A program made the position numbers and the translations under genes. DNA of 64,000 nt from Inonotus obliquus (taxonomy: Eukaryota > Basidiomycota > Agaricomycetes > Hymenochaetales > Hymenochaetaceae). Location: contig JAJHTX010000006.1 of assembly GCA_032164295.1 (NCBI GenBank), positions 2,108,001-2,172,000 on the forward strand, given 5' to 3'. Positions 33,483 through 44,889 of the stretch are shown here, in pieces (position 1 is the first letter of the stretch; every line of letters starts with the position of its first letter). Below the pieces are notes generated by a model. It was given only the letters and a program-made list of their open reading frames with translations, searched no databases and was not told where the DNA came from.

Positions 33483-35050
33483 ATGTCCTCCGCACAGGTA
33501 GCAATAATCGGAGCAGGCATTGCAGGGCCTGTTCTCGCTATGCTTCTAAAGCAGAAGGGTTATAACCCTGTTCTGTACGAACGTACGGAAAGTGTGACTT
33601 CTGCGGGTCTTAGCCTTGCGTGTGTCGTATCTATCCCCTTTCTGTCTCCTTTCAAACTATACTGACTACCCACCAATTCTATTGTGCAGACTGCAGCCGA
33701 ATGGATTGAAGGTGCTCCGCCTTATTCCAGGACTCATTGACGTTCTTCCTGGTCAGCGGATCACTCATACGGCACTTTTCTCGACTGTCACGAATCGTAC
33801 GCTCGTCCTACACGATGCACCCTCGCGTGCGGGTGAGCGCTATAATTCCAATCCGGAGCTCGGAGTGCGTGGTGTTCAGCGCGAGCAGTTCCACCGTACG
33901 CTTGTGGAACAAGCTGAGTCACGCGGGATTCCTATTCACTGGAGCTGTCATCTCAATAATGCGGTCGAAATAAGTGATGATTGCGTTGAGTTACATTTTG
34001 CGAATGGTAAAACTGAGCGAGCAAGCTTTGTGATTGGATGCGATGGGATTCATAGCAACACTCGATCAGCTCTATTTGGTGAAATGAAGCCCGACTACAC
34101 TGGGCTAGTTCAGGTAGGAAGTTTAATGATTCACACTGTCTGCTTACTGGGATAGACCTAATATGGATGATGCTCTTAAGACAGGGGGTATGTCTCCAAG
34201 ACCCGGGAATCTGAAGGACATCAATGCGACATGCAACTTCTTAGGGAGTCATGCACATATGGTCGCATACCCTATCACGGAAGAATACATTTCATGGGCG
34301 TGAGTTATATTTGACGTCTCTAAACCATCAAAGTGGACTAATCAGAAGTAAATTTCGATCAGCGTGACGCAGCCAGAAGACGAACAGAAAGAATCTTGGC
34401 GACACATCGACGAGGTTCGCAAGGAGGCCTTCAAGTCAGGACCCTTGTCTCAATGGCCATTCGGTGCAGGTGACATGGTGAAGACCACAACGAAGGTAAT
34501 CAAAGTTAGTCTGCCTGTAGTTTCGTCATTCTGCATCGCCGCTGTTCTGAAATTAATGCAGTACGGCCTCTACGATAGACCGGAATTAAAGACATGGTAC
34601 AAAGGTAGAGTAGTTCTTCTTGGAGATGCTGCTCATCCCACCACTCCCGTAGGCATCTTCTTCGCACGCTCTTTTGCGGCTTAAGTTCACTAACACCAAA
34701 ATTATTATCGCTAGCACCTCGGTCAAGGTGCCAACCAGGCTTTCGAGGATGTCTACCACCTCGTGCGCGCACTCACACTTCACCACCCATCACCTTCCAC
34801 TCCGGCCACCACACCCCAGCTCACATCCGCTTTCGCCGAATATGAGCGAATTCGATTGCCACGGAGCGCTGAGCTTGTTCGTAGAGCACACCTGCGCGGT
34901 GAGCAGAGGGTGGGAGGTATTGATGCAAGTGATGTAGAGGCTACTCAGAAAAGAGAGGAAGCATGGAAGGAGACAATGAGTGAGGAGAATATTTGGAAAG
35001 AAATGGACGTTTATGCTCGAGGACCTTATGAAGGCGAGAGTGAAATCTAA
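33483..35050 (+). CDS. FAD-dependent monooxygenase (salicylate hydroxylase/UbiH-like)
   Basis: Six exons: 33483-33619, 33690-34113, 34181-34299, 34363-34495, 34562-34648, 34715-35050 (411 aa). The three signatures of group A flavoprotein monooxygenases are complete: the GxGxxG loop in VAIIGAGIAGPVL (residues 10-15), the DG motif in FVIGCDGIHSNTR and the GD motif in VVLLGDAAHPTTP (292-293) followed by HLGQGANQAFED. Such enzymes use NAD(P)H, FAD and oxygen to hydroxylate aromatic or related substrates in the cytosol. No signal peptide or C-terminal membrane anchor is seen. The substrate is unknown and no pathway neighbours are present. The start codon at 33483 places the dinucleotide loop at the expected distance. 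Confidence 0.92.
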
Positions 35051-35159
35051 TTTTGTGAGGATTGTGCTATTGCAATGTACAGTCGGTCTTGTCATGTTGC
35101 ATTAGAATTGACAGTAACCTGTACGCCATTGATTCAAGAAAAACTCAGTTCATACACAT

Positions 35160-35248
35160 AAGTAAGCAGCTGAGGAAAAAATGCCAAGACCTCTTGTACC
35201 ATGGGTCGTTGTCATCGAAACGCCAGGGGTTCGATCCCCTCTTACTGC
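35160..35248 (+). other. tRNA-like relic with a perfect B box
   Basis: 35228-35238 reads GGTTCGATCCC, a perfect Pol III B box set in a T-arm-like hairpin. AGTAAG at the left can pair with CTTACT at the right, like an acceptor stem. The D arm is poor and no convincing anticodon arm forms. It could be a decayed tRNA gene or the head of a tRNA-derived SINE. Confidence 0.25.
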
Positions 35249-35423
35249 ACTAGCTGGGTCGAAAAGAACCACGAGATCTTGTCTGTTTTGTTGACTGAGA
35301 TCGCACCTGAAGAGCACATCAAATTACTATCAAGAACAGAGCAGCTACTGATGATCGCACTATGTATTGTATCTACCACACAGTCACAGTCAAGACTTTC
35401 GATCAGGGTGTCCATCTCCGTCA

Positions 35424-36942
35424 TCATCCACGTGAGCAAGGGCTTCGTCCTTCAACAAAGTCAAATTTGAAAATTTCGAGTAAGTTAGTGTAGATTTCGG
35501 CGGCGACATGTTGACCCACATCTTCTTTCTCTTCTTTCTCCTCACGTTGCTTCCTCCTCTGATCAAACTCCTCCTCTCGCCGTACAATCTCAAGGGCACG
35601 ATGGACGCTACGTCCGGCTTCCGTATCCCCTTGATCCCACTCCAGGCCATAGTCCCAAGATATACGCTTTATGGCGCGACGAAGACCTTTTACCTCGCCG
35701 ATGAGCTCTTGGTATCCATCGACATCGAAACCACGCTCCGCGTATAGTTTCTGCTGTCTGCGAGAAGTCGATTCGGTCAGCACAGACCGATACGAGACCT
35801 CGCGGTTATGCCACAGGAACCAGAAATAGCCTCCAATGGCCATGCCGAACCCAGTTAGATACGTTATGGGCTCCATGACATCCCAGCCTAAATCTGTCTC
35901 TGAAGGAAATGAAATAACGGTTGTCTTGAACGAGTGAAATACTCGAAGTGAGAGATACATACTAAATGTGAGCAAGCCCACTGTTAACCACCAACATGAC
36001 ATTACGCCCGCACCGCCAAAGGCATAACGTTGTGTCGCGCGACGTGCGATGAGGTCGCACTCGTCCTTTACGTGTGCTAGAGTTTCGATACGCCGAGTCT
36101 TCTCGTGCAACGCTGCTCGTAGAAAGCGTGTACGCTCTTCGAATGCTGGCACATTGACACGAATGTTACGCAAACCGATTGTAATTGTAAATCTGCCAAT
36201 GCGCGCAGCCTCGCGTAAAAAGTCACCAATACCCGTGGAGGGACTCCAGCGCCGTTTTGATCGCAACGACGTGTGAAAGGTGATGGGAGGGTCACCGAGC
36301 GGATCCTTTTTGCGCCTGGCCCCAGACTCTTGCTCCCCATCTTCGCGTTTCTCCTTTGATTCGGCATCCGGTCCCTCTTCGCGGATTAGGTTTGCGATGT
36401 AGCTAAGTGGTTGACCTGGGTGTAACAAGAAGATTACGCTGCATGTAACCTCATCTTGCTTCTCATGATTGTTGTCCTGTCGAGTAAACGGATGTTCACC
36501 CTTTTCGATTCGTTGTTCCCAAGTGTTCTGGGTACCCTTGCTACTGTTACTCTCGTTAACGCTGTGCAGTTCAGCCGAATCAGGTTTTATTCTTATTCTT
36601 GAAGGACACGTTGCGCCATCGGAAGAAGAAGTAAGGGGCAACGTAAGTTTGTATAGAGAAGAATTCGTGAATGATAAATATCCTGGGAATAGGGCAAGAG
36701 CCTTGTCAAAAATGAGTGATAGATAGTTGAGTTAACGCACCCTCATCCGCTTTTCTTGCAGTGGCCGATAGAGTGGGAGGTCTAGAGCTACTCGGAAGGG
36801 TACTCTTCAATCCCGAATCTGGTGTGGCCGAATATAAACGGCATAGCACGAACACTGTTTGTGGGAGAGGTAGATTAGTTCTCCGTCTGACTCGACTGGC
36901 CACTGTTGAGAGACTATGATAGTAGCTAGGGGAGGCCTTCAT
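35424..36942 (-). CDS. MCU: Mitochondrial calcium uniporter, pore subunit
   Basis: Three exons on the minus strand: 36942-36741, 36682-35963, 35899-35424 (465 aa). The first exon is rich in Arg and Ser and lacks acids, a mitochondrial targeting peptide. The matrix domain follows (YKLTLPL, SVIFLLHPGQPLSYI), then a coiled-coil-like stretch, transmembrane helix 1, the selectivity motif W313-D314-V315-M316-E317-P318 and helix 2 (ITYLTGFGMAIGGYFWFLW). A second coiled coil and a Lys/Glu-rich tail end the protein. Asp314 and Glu317 form the calcium-binding ring. MCU brings calcium from the intermembrane space into the matrix. The 63-nt intron at 35900-35962 is in frame and stop-free; splicing it gives the canonical TDLGWDVMEP, so it is real. 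Confidence 0.93.
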
Positions 36943-37486
36943 TGTCGTCGTCGTCGCAGGAGCAAACTGAGAGAACGAGCATTCCCAATGTACGGTGGTG
37001 GTGAGGCAGGACTGCTACTCTACTGCTGATAGTATACGGAACCAACTGTGCTGATGTCATTTCGTTGGATCGACACTTCCATAAACGGATATCTCGTTTG
37101 CCACTGCTACACCTTGACTTCTAACGACAACCACTTTTCACACTCGGTCAAAGGGCCCGCTAATCGCCGTGAATTTGTATTACTGGCACGCCTTGTCGTG
37201 ACTCATTTGACTGGTAAGCTCACATTGACCAATTCCGGACGGAGTTCAATGGGTTGGGAACATAACTACTGATAGAATCAAAGATAAAGCAAATTGAATA
37301 CAGTAAATTACCAAAGGCACAGGATACAAATGGAGCCCAATTAATTGTCTTCCAGAAGAACAGCAGTCATATCTCAATTCATGCCCACATTAGGAGAACA
37401 TCGTCGGTGGCGATTGTCTTTTAGGGGTGGTGACGGGATCGCCGAGACTCGCCATTCGGAATTACAGATTTCAGGAGGACTCTCCC
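36943..37486. other. Intergenic, promoter of MCU
   Basis: 544 bases upstream of MCU and downstream of the zinc-cluster gene, both on the minus strand. A further exon of the zinc-cluster gene may end near 37421. Nothing else is recognised. Confidence 0.4.
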
Positions 37487-37800
37487 CTACACAGTATTCA
37501 TGGCCCGATTGAGTACCATGTCTACCGAAACACAAATGCTGACGTACACTGGCTTGTATATGCATTCCAGATTACGTTGCGCGCAATTGGTGCAGATATT
37601 GCGACCATCACATTTCAGCTTTCTGCCTGTGCAAGTGTCGATCAGACTATCGGTCATCGATGCATAAAAAACCGACACCTCGTACCTCGACAGAATGTGC
37701 AGGCCATAGGTGTTCGTCTGGGTACTCTATATGAGTCCTGGTCGGACGCAACGCCAGTGTTGGCTGCACTACTCGTGCTTGCGGATGACTGGGGACACAT
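37487..37800 (-). CDS. Small Zn(II)2Cys6 DNA-binding protein, 3' end uncertain
   Basis: Exon 1 runs 37800-37686 and exon 2 starts at 37626, after a 59-nt intron (gtacga...cacag). Together they give a perfect zinc cluster, C-X2-C-X6-C-X5-C-X2-C-X6-C, preceded by RVPRRTPMACTFCR and followed by IYKP. The six cysteines bind two zinc ions, as in GAL4-type fungal transcription factors. The N-terminus before the cluster is 32 residues, rich in Ser and Ala. After IYKP the reading frame runs on to a stop at 37487. However, a gtacgt donor near 37540 and acceptors near 37480 suggest one more short exon, possibly ending near 37421. In any version the protein is only about 85-100 aa, with no fungal transcription-factor middle domain. 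Cluster identity is certain; the tail is not. Confidence 0.75.
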
Positions 37801-39562
37801 AAAACGTATCAAGTTTAAACCTAATGGTCCAATAAGCTAGGGCAGGTAACTCACAGGCATCATACGTGAGCAATTGGTGTGTATCTGTCAGGAATCAATT
37901 GGGAGGTAGCTGGGTTACTTTCTCTAATCTTCCCGGAGTACTTATACTTTTCATCCTCTTGCAAATGGAGACTGCTCCCGTGTCTTGGCTCGGGACGGCC
38001 TTAGGCTTTCGAGTTTCTCCTTCCTCCTTCCGTGCGCTGTCCCAATAGACCAGGCTGTGCGATAATTAATTCGTTGACGAACGCGCGCATTACACGGTCT
38101 CCCTGGAACGTGTTCACTGGGGGGAAAACATCTCAATGGCCTAGGGAATGCCAGGCCCGAGATTGCTGTTGCGTATGTGCCCTTTTCCTTCTTCCCAACT
38201 TGTCCGCTCAACGTGGTAGATACCTCTCATACGTTTTCAGAACTGCGAGGGACCTCTCGTGCAGTTTCGTTATTTGCTCCCGAAGTATGTGCTCAGAAAG
38301 CTTACACCACATGCTGAGCCCCGATCTACTACCGGGAGGACTGTCACAGGCTTTCCGCTCTGGCGCAGGAAGATTTCTCAAAGAGAAAGCCGTCCTGAAT
38401 GCAAGAAGAGATTCCGAAGAGCAACAAGGTGCATTTTGAGAGTGGCAATGCTGACTGTATATACACAGACGCTTCGATTCCAACGTACACTCATGGTTCC
38501 GAACTCATTACGCACAAAGGCCCCGAAATATGGACCTGGACTCTGGAATCCCTAGGAAGCTAGACTCTTCCGTTCCATCGGTCATCTAGCTGCATTTTTG
38601 CTGCTACGTGCTAGCCGCTTTTACCCGCGCTTCGGACAGCCTATCAGTTCACTCTTGTAGTCTCCGACACCTCCGCAGACCGTTGATCTATTCTACATAC
38701 ATGAATTCCTGCCGGCGCACTTTCTCTCGAGCTACATTGGGAAGGCTTCAAATCTCTGGAATGAATGTACGAATGAAGCTCGTTGATCTATCACCTTCTT
38801 CGGAATGTCGCCCTGACAGATTCCCCCGAGATCGCTTTGACCCCTTGTTTTACTACGTGGCGATGGGAGATGGTATGATCCGTTAGCCCAACTCTATCTA
38901 ACCTTCGCATCCATCCATGACCGTGTCAATTACTGAAGTTCACCCGTTCCATATCCGCTCTACATCCGACCTAGTCGCAAGTAAGCTTCTCGAGTTGTTC
39001 AGATGCTGAGTCGATAGGGCATTCTGACGCTCACGGCAAGGGTTCCTTACTGATTGTCTAATTTCATCAGCAAAGCTTCTGCATCAACAAGGTTTAGTAA
39101 AATCTTGCGTTTTGCGACCGAAACTCGTGCTGACCACGGGAGATTTGTAGGCTGCATTGATGACCTGGAAGCTCATAAACGGACTCCGCGGCCACCAAGA
39201 CGGCGTTTCGTCGCTCAGGGTGCCGAAATACACTTGTCCGTTGAGCGCTCAAGTGTTCCAAAATAACGCTTCAGAGATGATCCCCGTCTCGAACAAGACC
39301 ATTGAATACAAAAATATCTACCGAGAACGGGAAAATTAGTAACTCCTTATGCACACGCCTATCCGTCCGAAGACACAACATGGGAAACAAAGCTATCTAC
39401 AATACAGTCTATCTGTGCAAAACAAGAAAAAAAAAAGAGGTGACCTGATAGCAAGTAATCAAAAAGAATAACTTAAATAAAAACGTGAACGAATGTACAA
39501 GAAAGGGTTGGGGTGTTCGTGTGAGACAACAGTGAAATCAAAACAGAGCGATAAGGGTGAGA
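37801..39562. other. 1.8-kb gap, no gene recognised
   Basis: Contains the promoter of the zinc-cluster gene on its left edge and the 3' UTR of the large membrane protein on its right edge. A 136-codon open frame at 38032-38439 (plus) has no recognisable feature and awkward composition, so I do not call it. Confidence 0.4.
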
Positions 39563-42500
39563 TCATGTGGGAGGCCAAGGTATGCCTCGAGGAGGGTCTC
39601 TCCATACATCCCACACGCATTCTTTCAGAGTTAGAAGTCTGTCAAGAATGGCGCGCCAAGATGCGAGGAGTAAATATTTCCAGCTAGACGGAGAGGTAGT
39701 CAACCCAGGATTTGAATGAGATGGCATCGATAGATGCAACTGATCAGGGCTTGTCACATGTAGATAAAGTTCCGGGTAAAATGGATCGATATAAGTTGTC
39801 AAAAACAGCTGCCGTGCACCCAGAGAAGAAAGACTGGAGGATAATGCAGGGGATTAGAAGATAGATTGATACGCATGATACGGGGTCCTAGTAAATACTC
39901 ACTGATAGAACGCGATGAACACGCCTACTTGAAAGAGTACCAAGAGGGTGAAAAGCCCCAAGTACGTACCACGGCTCTGTAGAGAAAGGTTAAATGGACA
40001 TCGTATGCCTATAATAGTGAATAGTCTTACTGATGGGGAAATGGAAGTTTTCCCGTATAATAACGTATTCCAAGCCGCCGTCGATCGAGATGAAACGCCC
40101 GTCGTTGAGTCCCTGATCTTTTTCAATAGTCGTTCACGATCCTCCTTTGCCCTGATCGACTGTGCCTTCAGATCAGCCATTTGAGCATCAATGTCATCGG
40201 TAGCCTGGGCAAACCTGGAGAAAAACATAGACAAAATTAATGAAAAGGGCGGAATGGGATGTAAAGCATGTTAACGTACACGGGATCATCCGCTTCGTCG
40301 AAGTCGTTCTTCAGTTCGGTTATCGTCTTCTGGAGTAACTGGAGCGCCTTTTTACGTTCGTGTTTCATTTCGCCAATCTCTCGAGGCGGGACCACGACAT
40401 CTTTGCTCTCGGCCTTGATGTGCTGTTTAGCCGATTCATCCGCCACCGCTGCATGTGCCTGAACCTCATCAATCTCCCGACCCATCGCATCAAGAACTCG
40501 AATCCTGGTCTTCCTGCCTTCTGAGACATTCGACTTCTCATCCTGTGCTGTGGCGTGAAGCTCGCCAGTCTTCTGACCTGGCCACTTTTCGATCCTGTCT
40601 TCTCCCTTGGACTGAGATGGAGAAATTTCGTTCCCAAAGGCATCGACAACTCGAATGCGACCAGGGGTGCGTGGGGAAGTAGGTTTAGTCTTCCCGGCGG
40701 CTTTCATTGCCACGCTTCCGTCTACCGCAGAGAAATCCGATGTCAAACTGCCGTCATCATCTACAGGCACGGGACCTGGAGCAGCCGAAGTCTCTTGTTC
40801 ATCAAAGCGAACTTTCTGCTGTAAACGCTTCGCGGCCACAGTTCCGGGAGTTGCTAACCAGGCCCCAGGAGGTGCAGGTGTTTTCATTATCATCGAAGTT
40901 GCTCGTGAGTAAGAAGCAGGGGGGGTGTGGATCTCGTTCTGAACCAATACCTGGCCCTTTTCGGTATGACCGTTCCTGGACGTTGTGTTCATGCGAGTCG
41001 CAGCGGCAGCGGCAGGCGTTGCAAATGGCGTCGCCCAGGCGCCAGGCAACCTGGGCGTCTTCATGTCAGCAACTCTGCTCCTGCCAGCAGGTGTGACCGG
41101 CATTGGCGGGGGAGTCTTGTCCCTCCCAGCATCCTCGTCAGATGATGGAGGATCTGGGAGCGCAGGCATACCCTTTGGCGGAGAAGGCGTTTTGAATTCG
41201 AGCTTCGAAGTATTGGCTAATAATCGACGTTGTGGCGTTAACGTTACAGGATCGCCCTGTACAGCATGAGGAGACAGGGGCGGAGAGAAGTTTTCCGGTA
41301 ACACTGCTCTTTTCCTGGAAATGTCTCCCGCTCGGGCGTCTTGTCGCGGTCTTAGCGCACTAACACCCGTTGGGAATTCCTCAGCCTGTGAGCTAGCATC
41401 ACTCTCAAATGAATCATCCCCGCCATGTAAACGAGGCGCGGAAGACGACGCGACAATATCTTCCTCTAAATCCCTGGAACGTGAGAAAATTCGAGACCAT
41501 CTAGATGCTCTAAGGAACTTGCCTTGAAAAGAATCCAAATCTGAATCACGCAATTCAACAGGCTCCGAAGGCATGCTAACTCTAGTTGGCAGTGTATTTC
41601 CGTGTTGCCCACCATCTCTTCGATGCTGCCCTTTCTCAGCCATGACTGCTGCCCTAGGAGCAGGCGCAATCACACGTCCATTGTTATTGTGTAAATAGAG
41701 ACCCGAAGAGGTTCCGATGCGACTGTTAGGTCTGGATCCAGAGACCGGCGTCGGGGAATCCGCTATATGCTGATATCCTAACTTCGGCGTGCCATCCTCT
41801 TCAGATTCCTCTGTCCCATTAATTTCCGATGAACTGGTGGGAGAAGCAGCATGCGGACCATGCTCATGACGTGAATGAGCCTTGTGCTCCATTTTTGATA
41901 CATCAGGTTGCCTAGCGTTCTTGTCCTTAATCGACGATGTGCTTTTCCCGTTGACGGGTATGTTGGCAAAATTAGTAGTTGATGGATTCGGGTTCCTTGG
42001 TTTCTGGTCGCCTGTGTGCTTCACCCTACTGGACTCGGTATGACTTATAGTTCTTGTGCGTCCGTTAACGACCAACCTTGGAATGCTGGATGGACTCGAA
42101 CTCGCTCCATGTGGTGCAGGGCGCGAAGGGTGCTCAATGGGCGGGGTTCTCGACTGTGATAAATCACCGGACCGTCTCCGTTCAGTCGTTATCGAAGGAG
42201 ATCCTCTACCGTTCCATTTGGTACGTGGTGAGTTCCAGTTCCGTTCTAGGATCTGAGGTTGTCCCCCAGGACCTTCACTTTGGCGCAATGAAGCTTGAGA
42301 AGACGATCTCGAAAGAGTTCTTGAAGACGGCGACCCCGAAGGGTTAGGACGGAGAGGTTGGCCATATCCGCCTGAAGACGAGTGAGCCCGCGCGATGCTT
42401 GGGGATGTGTGGGAGGCCTCGCGAGCATTCAGAGAAACGGTACGATGCCGCTCCAAGGGTTTCTGCGTCTTGTCCGAGTTGGTCGAGCTCGCCAAACTCC

Positions 42501-44376
42501 CTGGACTACTTGGCTTTGCTGGCTGGCTCACTGTCCGAATCCTAGGAGTAACGCGTATTTGATTAGGCGAAGTAGATGGTGATCGGCCCGAAGAAAGGCC
42601 AGCATATTTGGAAGAAGCGGTATGATCTAAGACTATAGTAATTGGCTCAGTATCTTTGTACAACAATTCAATACTTACGATTGCCCTGTTTCCCGGCCGC
42701 GGTCCTAGGGCTCAGCCGACTTGCGTCGCTCTCGGAGCCAGATATCGAGCTTAAGCTGACCCTGCGCACGCGAGCGAAACCACCACTTTGAGATATGGAA
42801 TACAAAGGAGAGGTTGCGCGATGTCGCTCCATGTATGGACCTAACGGGTGGTTCCAACCTCGTTCCCGCTCTCGTTTCCGTTCTTCATCTTCAAACCCAT
42901 TCATACTCTGCCTTGAAGTCGGCCGAGAGTTCGCTGCGAGAACCTTCAGAATGCGTACGGTAATCATTAAACTGTGGTAAAGTACGCACATGAACTCAAA
43001 GATCCCACACTATCCTTTCTCGACAACGTGCGTTGACGAACAAGCGTCGGCCGGGCTGTCACTTGTTCTGTGGGGACTTTTAAGACCTTACATTTATAAA
43101 ACCGAAGGGTACTCCCCACCTGATGATGACTCGGCAACAGCTATCCCATTAGCCTTATAATTAGGTCCAGGAGCCTCGGAATCCGTTGTTTCAGCTTCTT
43201 CGATCATTCGTTGCATATCAGAGTTTTCAGTCAAAAGATCTATGATGGACGGTTAATAGGTTTTTACTTTGCAGTTAGATCATGAACGTACTCGGACCAA
43301 GGAATTGTGAGGGAAACTGGGACACAGATTGGCCTAATGTCATGTTCGGCGGAATAGGAGGGGTAGAGGATCGGACTGGTACATCATGATCTTTGAAAAG
43401 CTCTTGTTCGACCTCGGTAGCTTCTTCCATGTCTATCGACATATCAGATCCTAGATACGTGACTTTGATCAACTATTTATAGAAACATCAAACGTTCAAG
43501 CCTACTCGTAGCAGATCTGATCTTGCTCGACTCGGCGGTGGTACTTGAGTTCTCCAGTCTTTGTCGGAGCTGATCGTATGTTGCAGCTTGGGATGACCTA
43601 AAGGAATTATCCGACATGGCATCTAAGTGAGACGAATCTTAGCAAAGATCAGAAGACTAAAGTCCGTTAGGAAAGTACATACTTGTTGCCTTCATCCTCT
43701 CCTTCTCGTCATCACTCATACTCAGACGCTTTGTCCTCTCACCAGGTTTCAGCATGGACCACTTTATCGGGCTCTCTTCGACAATACTCGAGTCCATACT
43801 CCCTCTTCGTTGCCGTCGCGGTCGTTGTGGAGTGTTTCCAGGAGAACGCAAGGCGTGTGCAAAAATATTCCGTACGCTGTCTCGCGCAATGCTCTGGGTA
43901 GCAGAAGACGCAGAACTAAGTTGTGTGTGAGGAGTTGCGGGAATACCGTTCGCAGCGTGTCTTGGTGTTTCGAAGTCGTCCGATTCCACGTCTGAATCCA
44001 GCAAACCTGCTGATGGTGTCCTTTCCAGCGGCACATTCTGCGTCTTTACCGTAGGATTTAACGAGCTTGCTCTACTCAGCACTGCACGAAGCCGTTCAGC
44101 AGGAGTAGCTTCCCGGGAAGCCATCGTCATCGCCGGACCAGGAGTCGACTGAGCTTGTGCTTGAGAACTAAAATGAAGTGGCTCGTCAAACGTTGAATCA
44201 ACCGACATCTTCGCTATACCCAGCCTCGGCGTACTCCCATCATCATCCCCCTCATCCGATACTTCACGCTCATAGTTGAACGTATTATGGAAATGGCTGT
44301 CGTCGACTGTGGCAGCAAAAGAGGAAGCTTGGCGGTTTAATCGGAGACGAGGGGGTATCTCATAGCGGGTATCCAT
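39563..44376 (-). CDS. Giant low-complexity protein with a C-terminal membrane helix and KASH-like tail
   Basis: Ten exons on the minus strand: 44376-43683, 43622-43506, 43450-43292, 43239-43120, 43067-42990, 42933-42679, 42626-40280, 40214-40031, 39976-39903, 39833-39563. All phases agree, giving about 1432 aa. Most of it is Ser/Pro/Arg-rich and disordered. There are TP-x-x-PGAW-type repeats (TPRLPGAWATP and TPAPPGAWLATP), a short coiled-coil candidate (YDQLRQRLENS) and a second helical stretch (DIDAQMADLKAQSIRAKEDR). A single membrane helix sits at about residues 1319-1342 (GLFTLLVLFQVGVFIAFY). The last 90 residues contain LTTYIDPFYPELYL and end GIPWPPT. A tail-anchored layout ending in PPT resembles KASH proteins of the outer nuclear membrane. 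I do not recognise a named family. The acceptor of exon 7 could lie 6 bases away (42632) without frame change. Confidence 0.75.
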
Positions 44377-44889
44377 CGCGTCCCTCGTTCACTCGGCGCG
44401 GTGTTGTTTCAACCAAGAAAACAAGTTTGGGTAGACGGAATGGATGAGGAGAGTGCCCCCAGGGCCACGAGGAATACGCAGTCAACGTTAGCTGGAGGAG
44501 AGAGGAGACACGCTACACGTGATGAACACGCGTCGAAATAACAACAAACATTGAAACAACATCGGCGCGTCCCGCTCACTCTAACTTTTGCTTCCGGAGG
44601 TCACTGGACTTGCCAGCCAGAGATGAGGCTCAGTCGAAAGGCTCAGTCGAAGGGAACACTATTCGGTAGAGGGTGCTAGACGTACGCGGCCCATTAACTA
44701 TTCTTGTAGCAATTAGAGAATAAAATACATGGAGTCATGTAGAACAGAACACAAATAACAGAAAGAGCAAGCAAACCCTATCTCAGCACCTTTTCCAACA
44801 CAACACATATACATCAGCAATACGGGATCGACACACGTATTACCCCTGCCACCAAAATTATCCCAGATCGAAGCACCTTTTAGCCTCGT
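44377..44889. other. Intergenic, promoter of the giant membrane protein
   Basis: 513 bases between the ATG at 44376 and the stop of the Bax-inhibitor gene at 44890, both on the minus strand. Nothing else is seen. Confidence 0.45.

Noticed and set aside
36049..36276. Plus-strand frames across MCU
   Set aside because: Shadows of the minus-strand gene; MCU motifs and splice phases are unambiguous.
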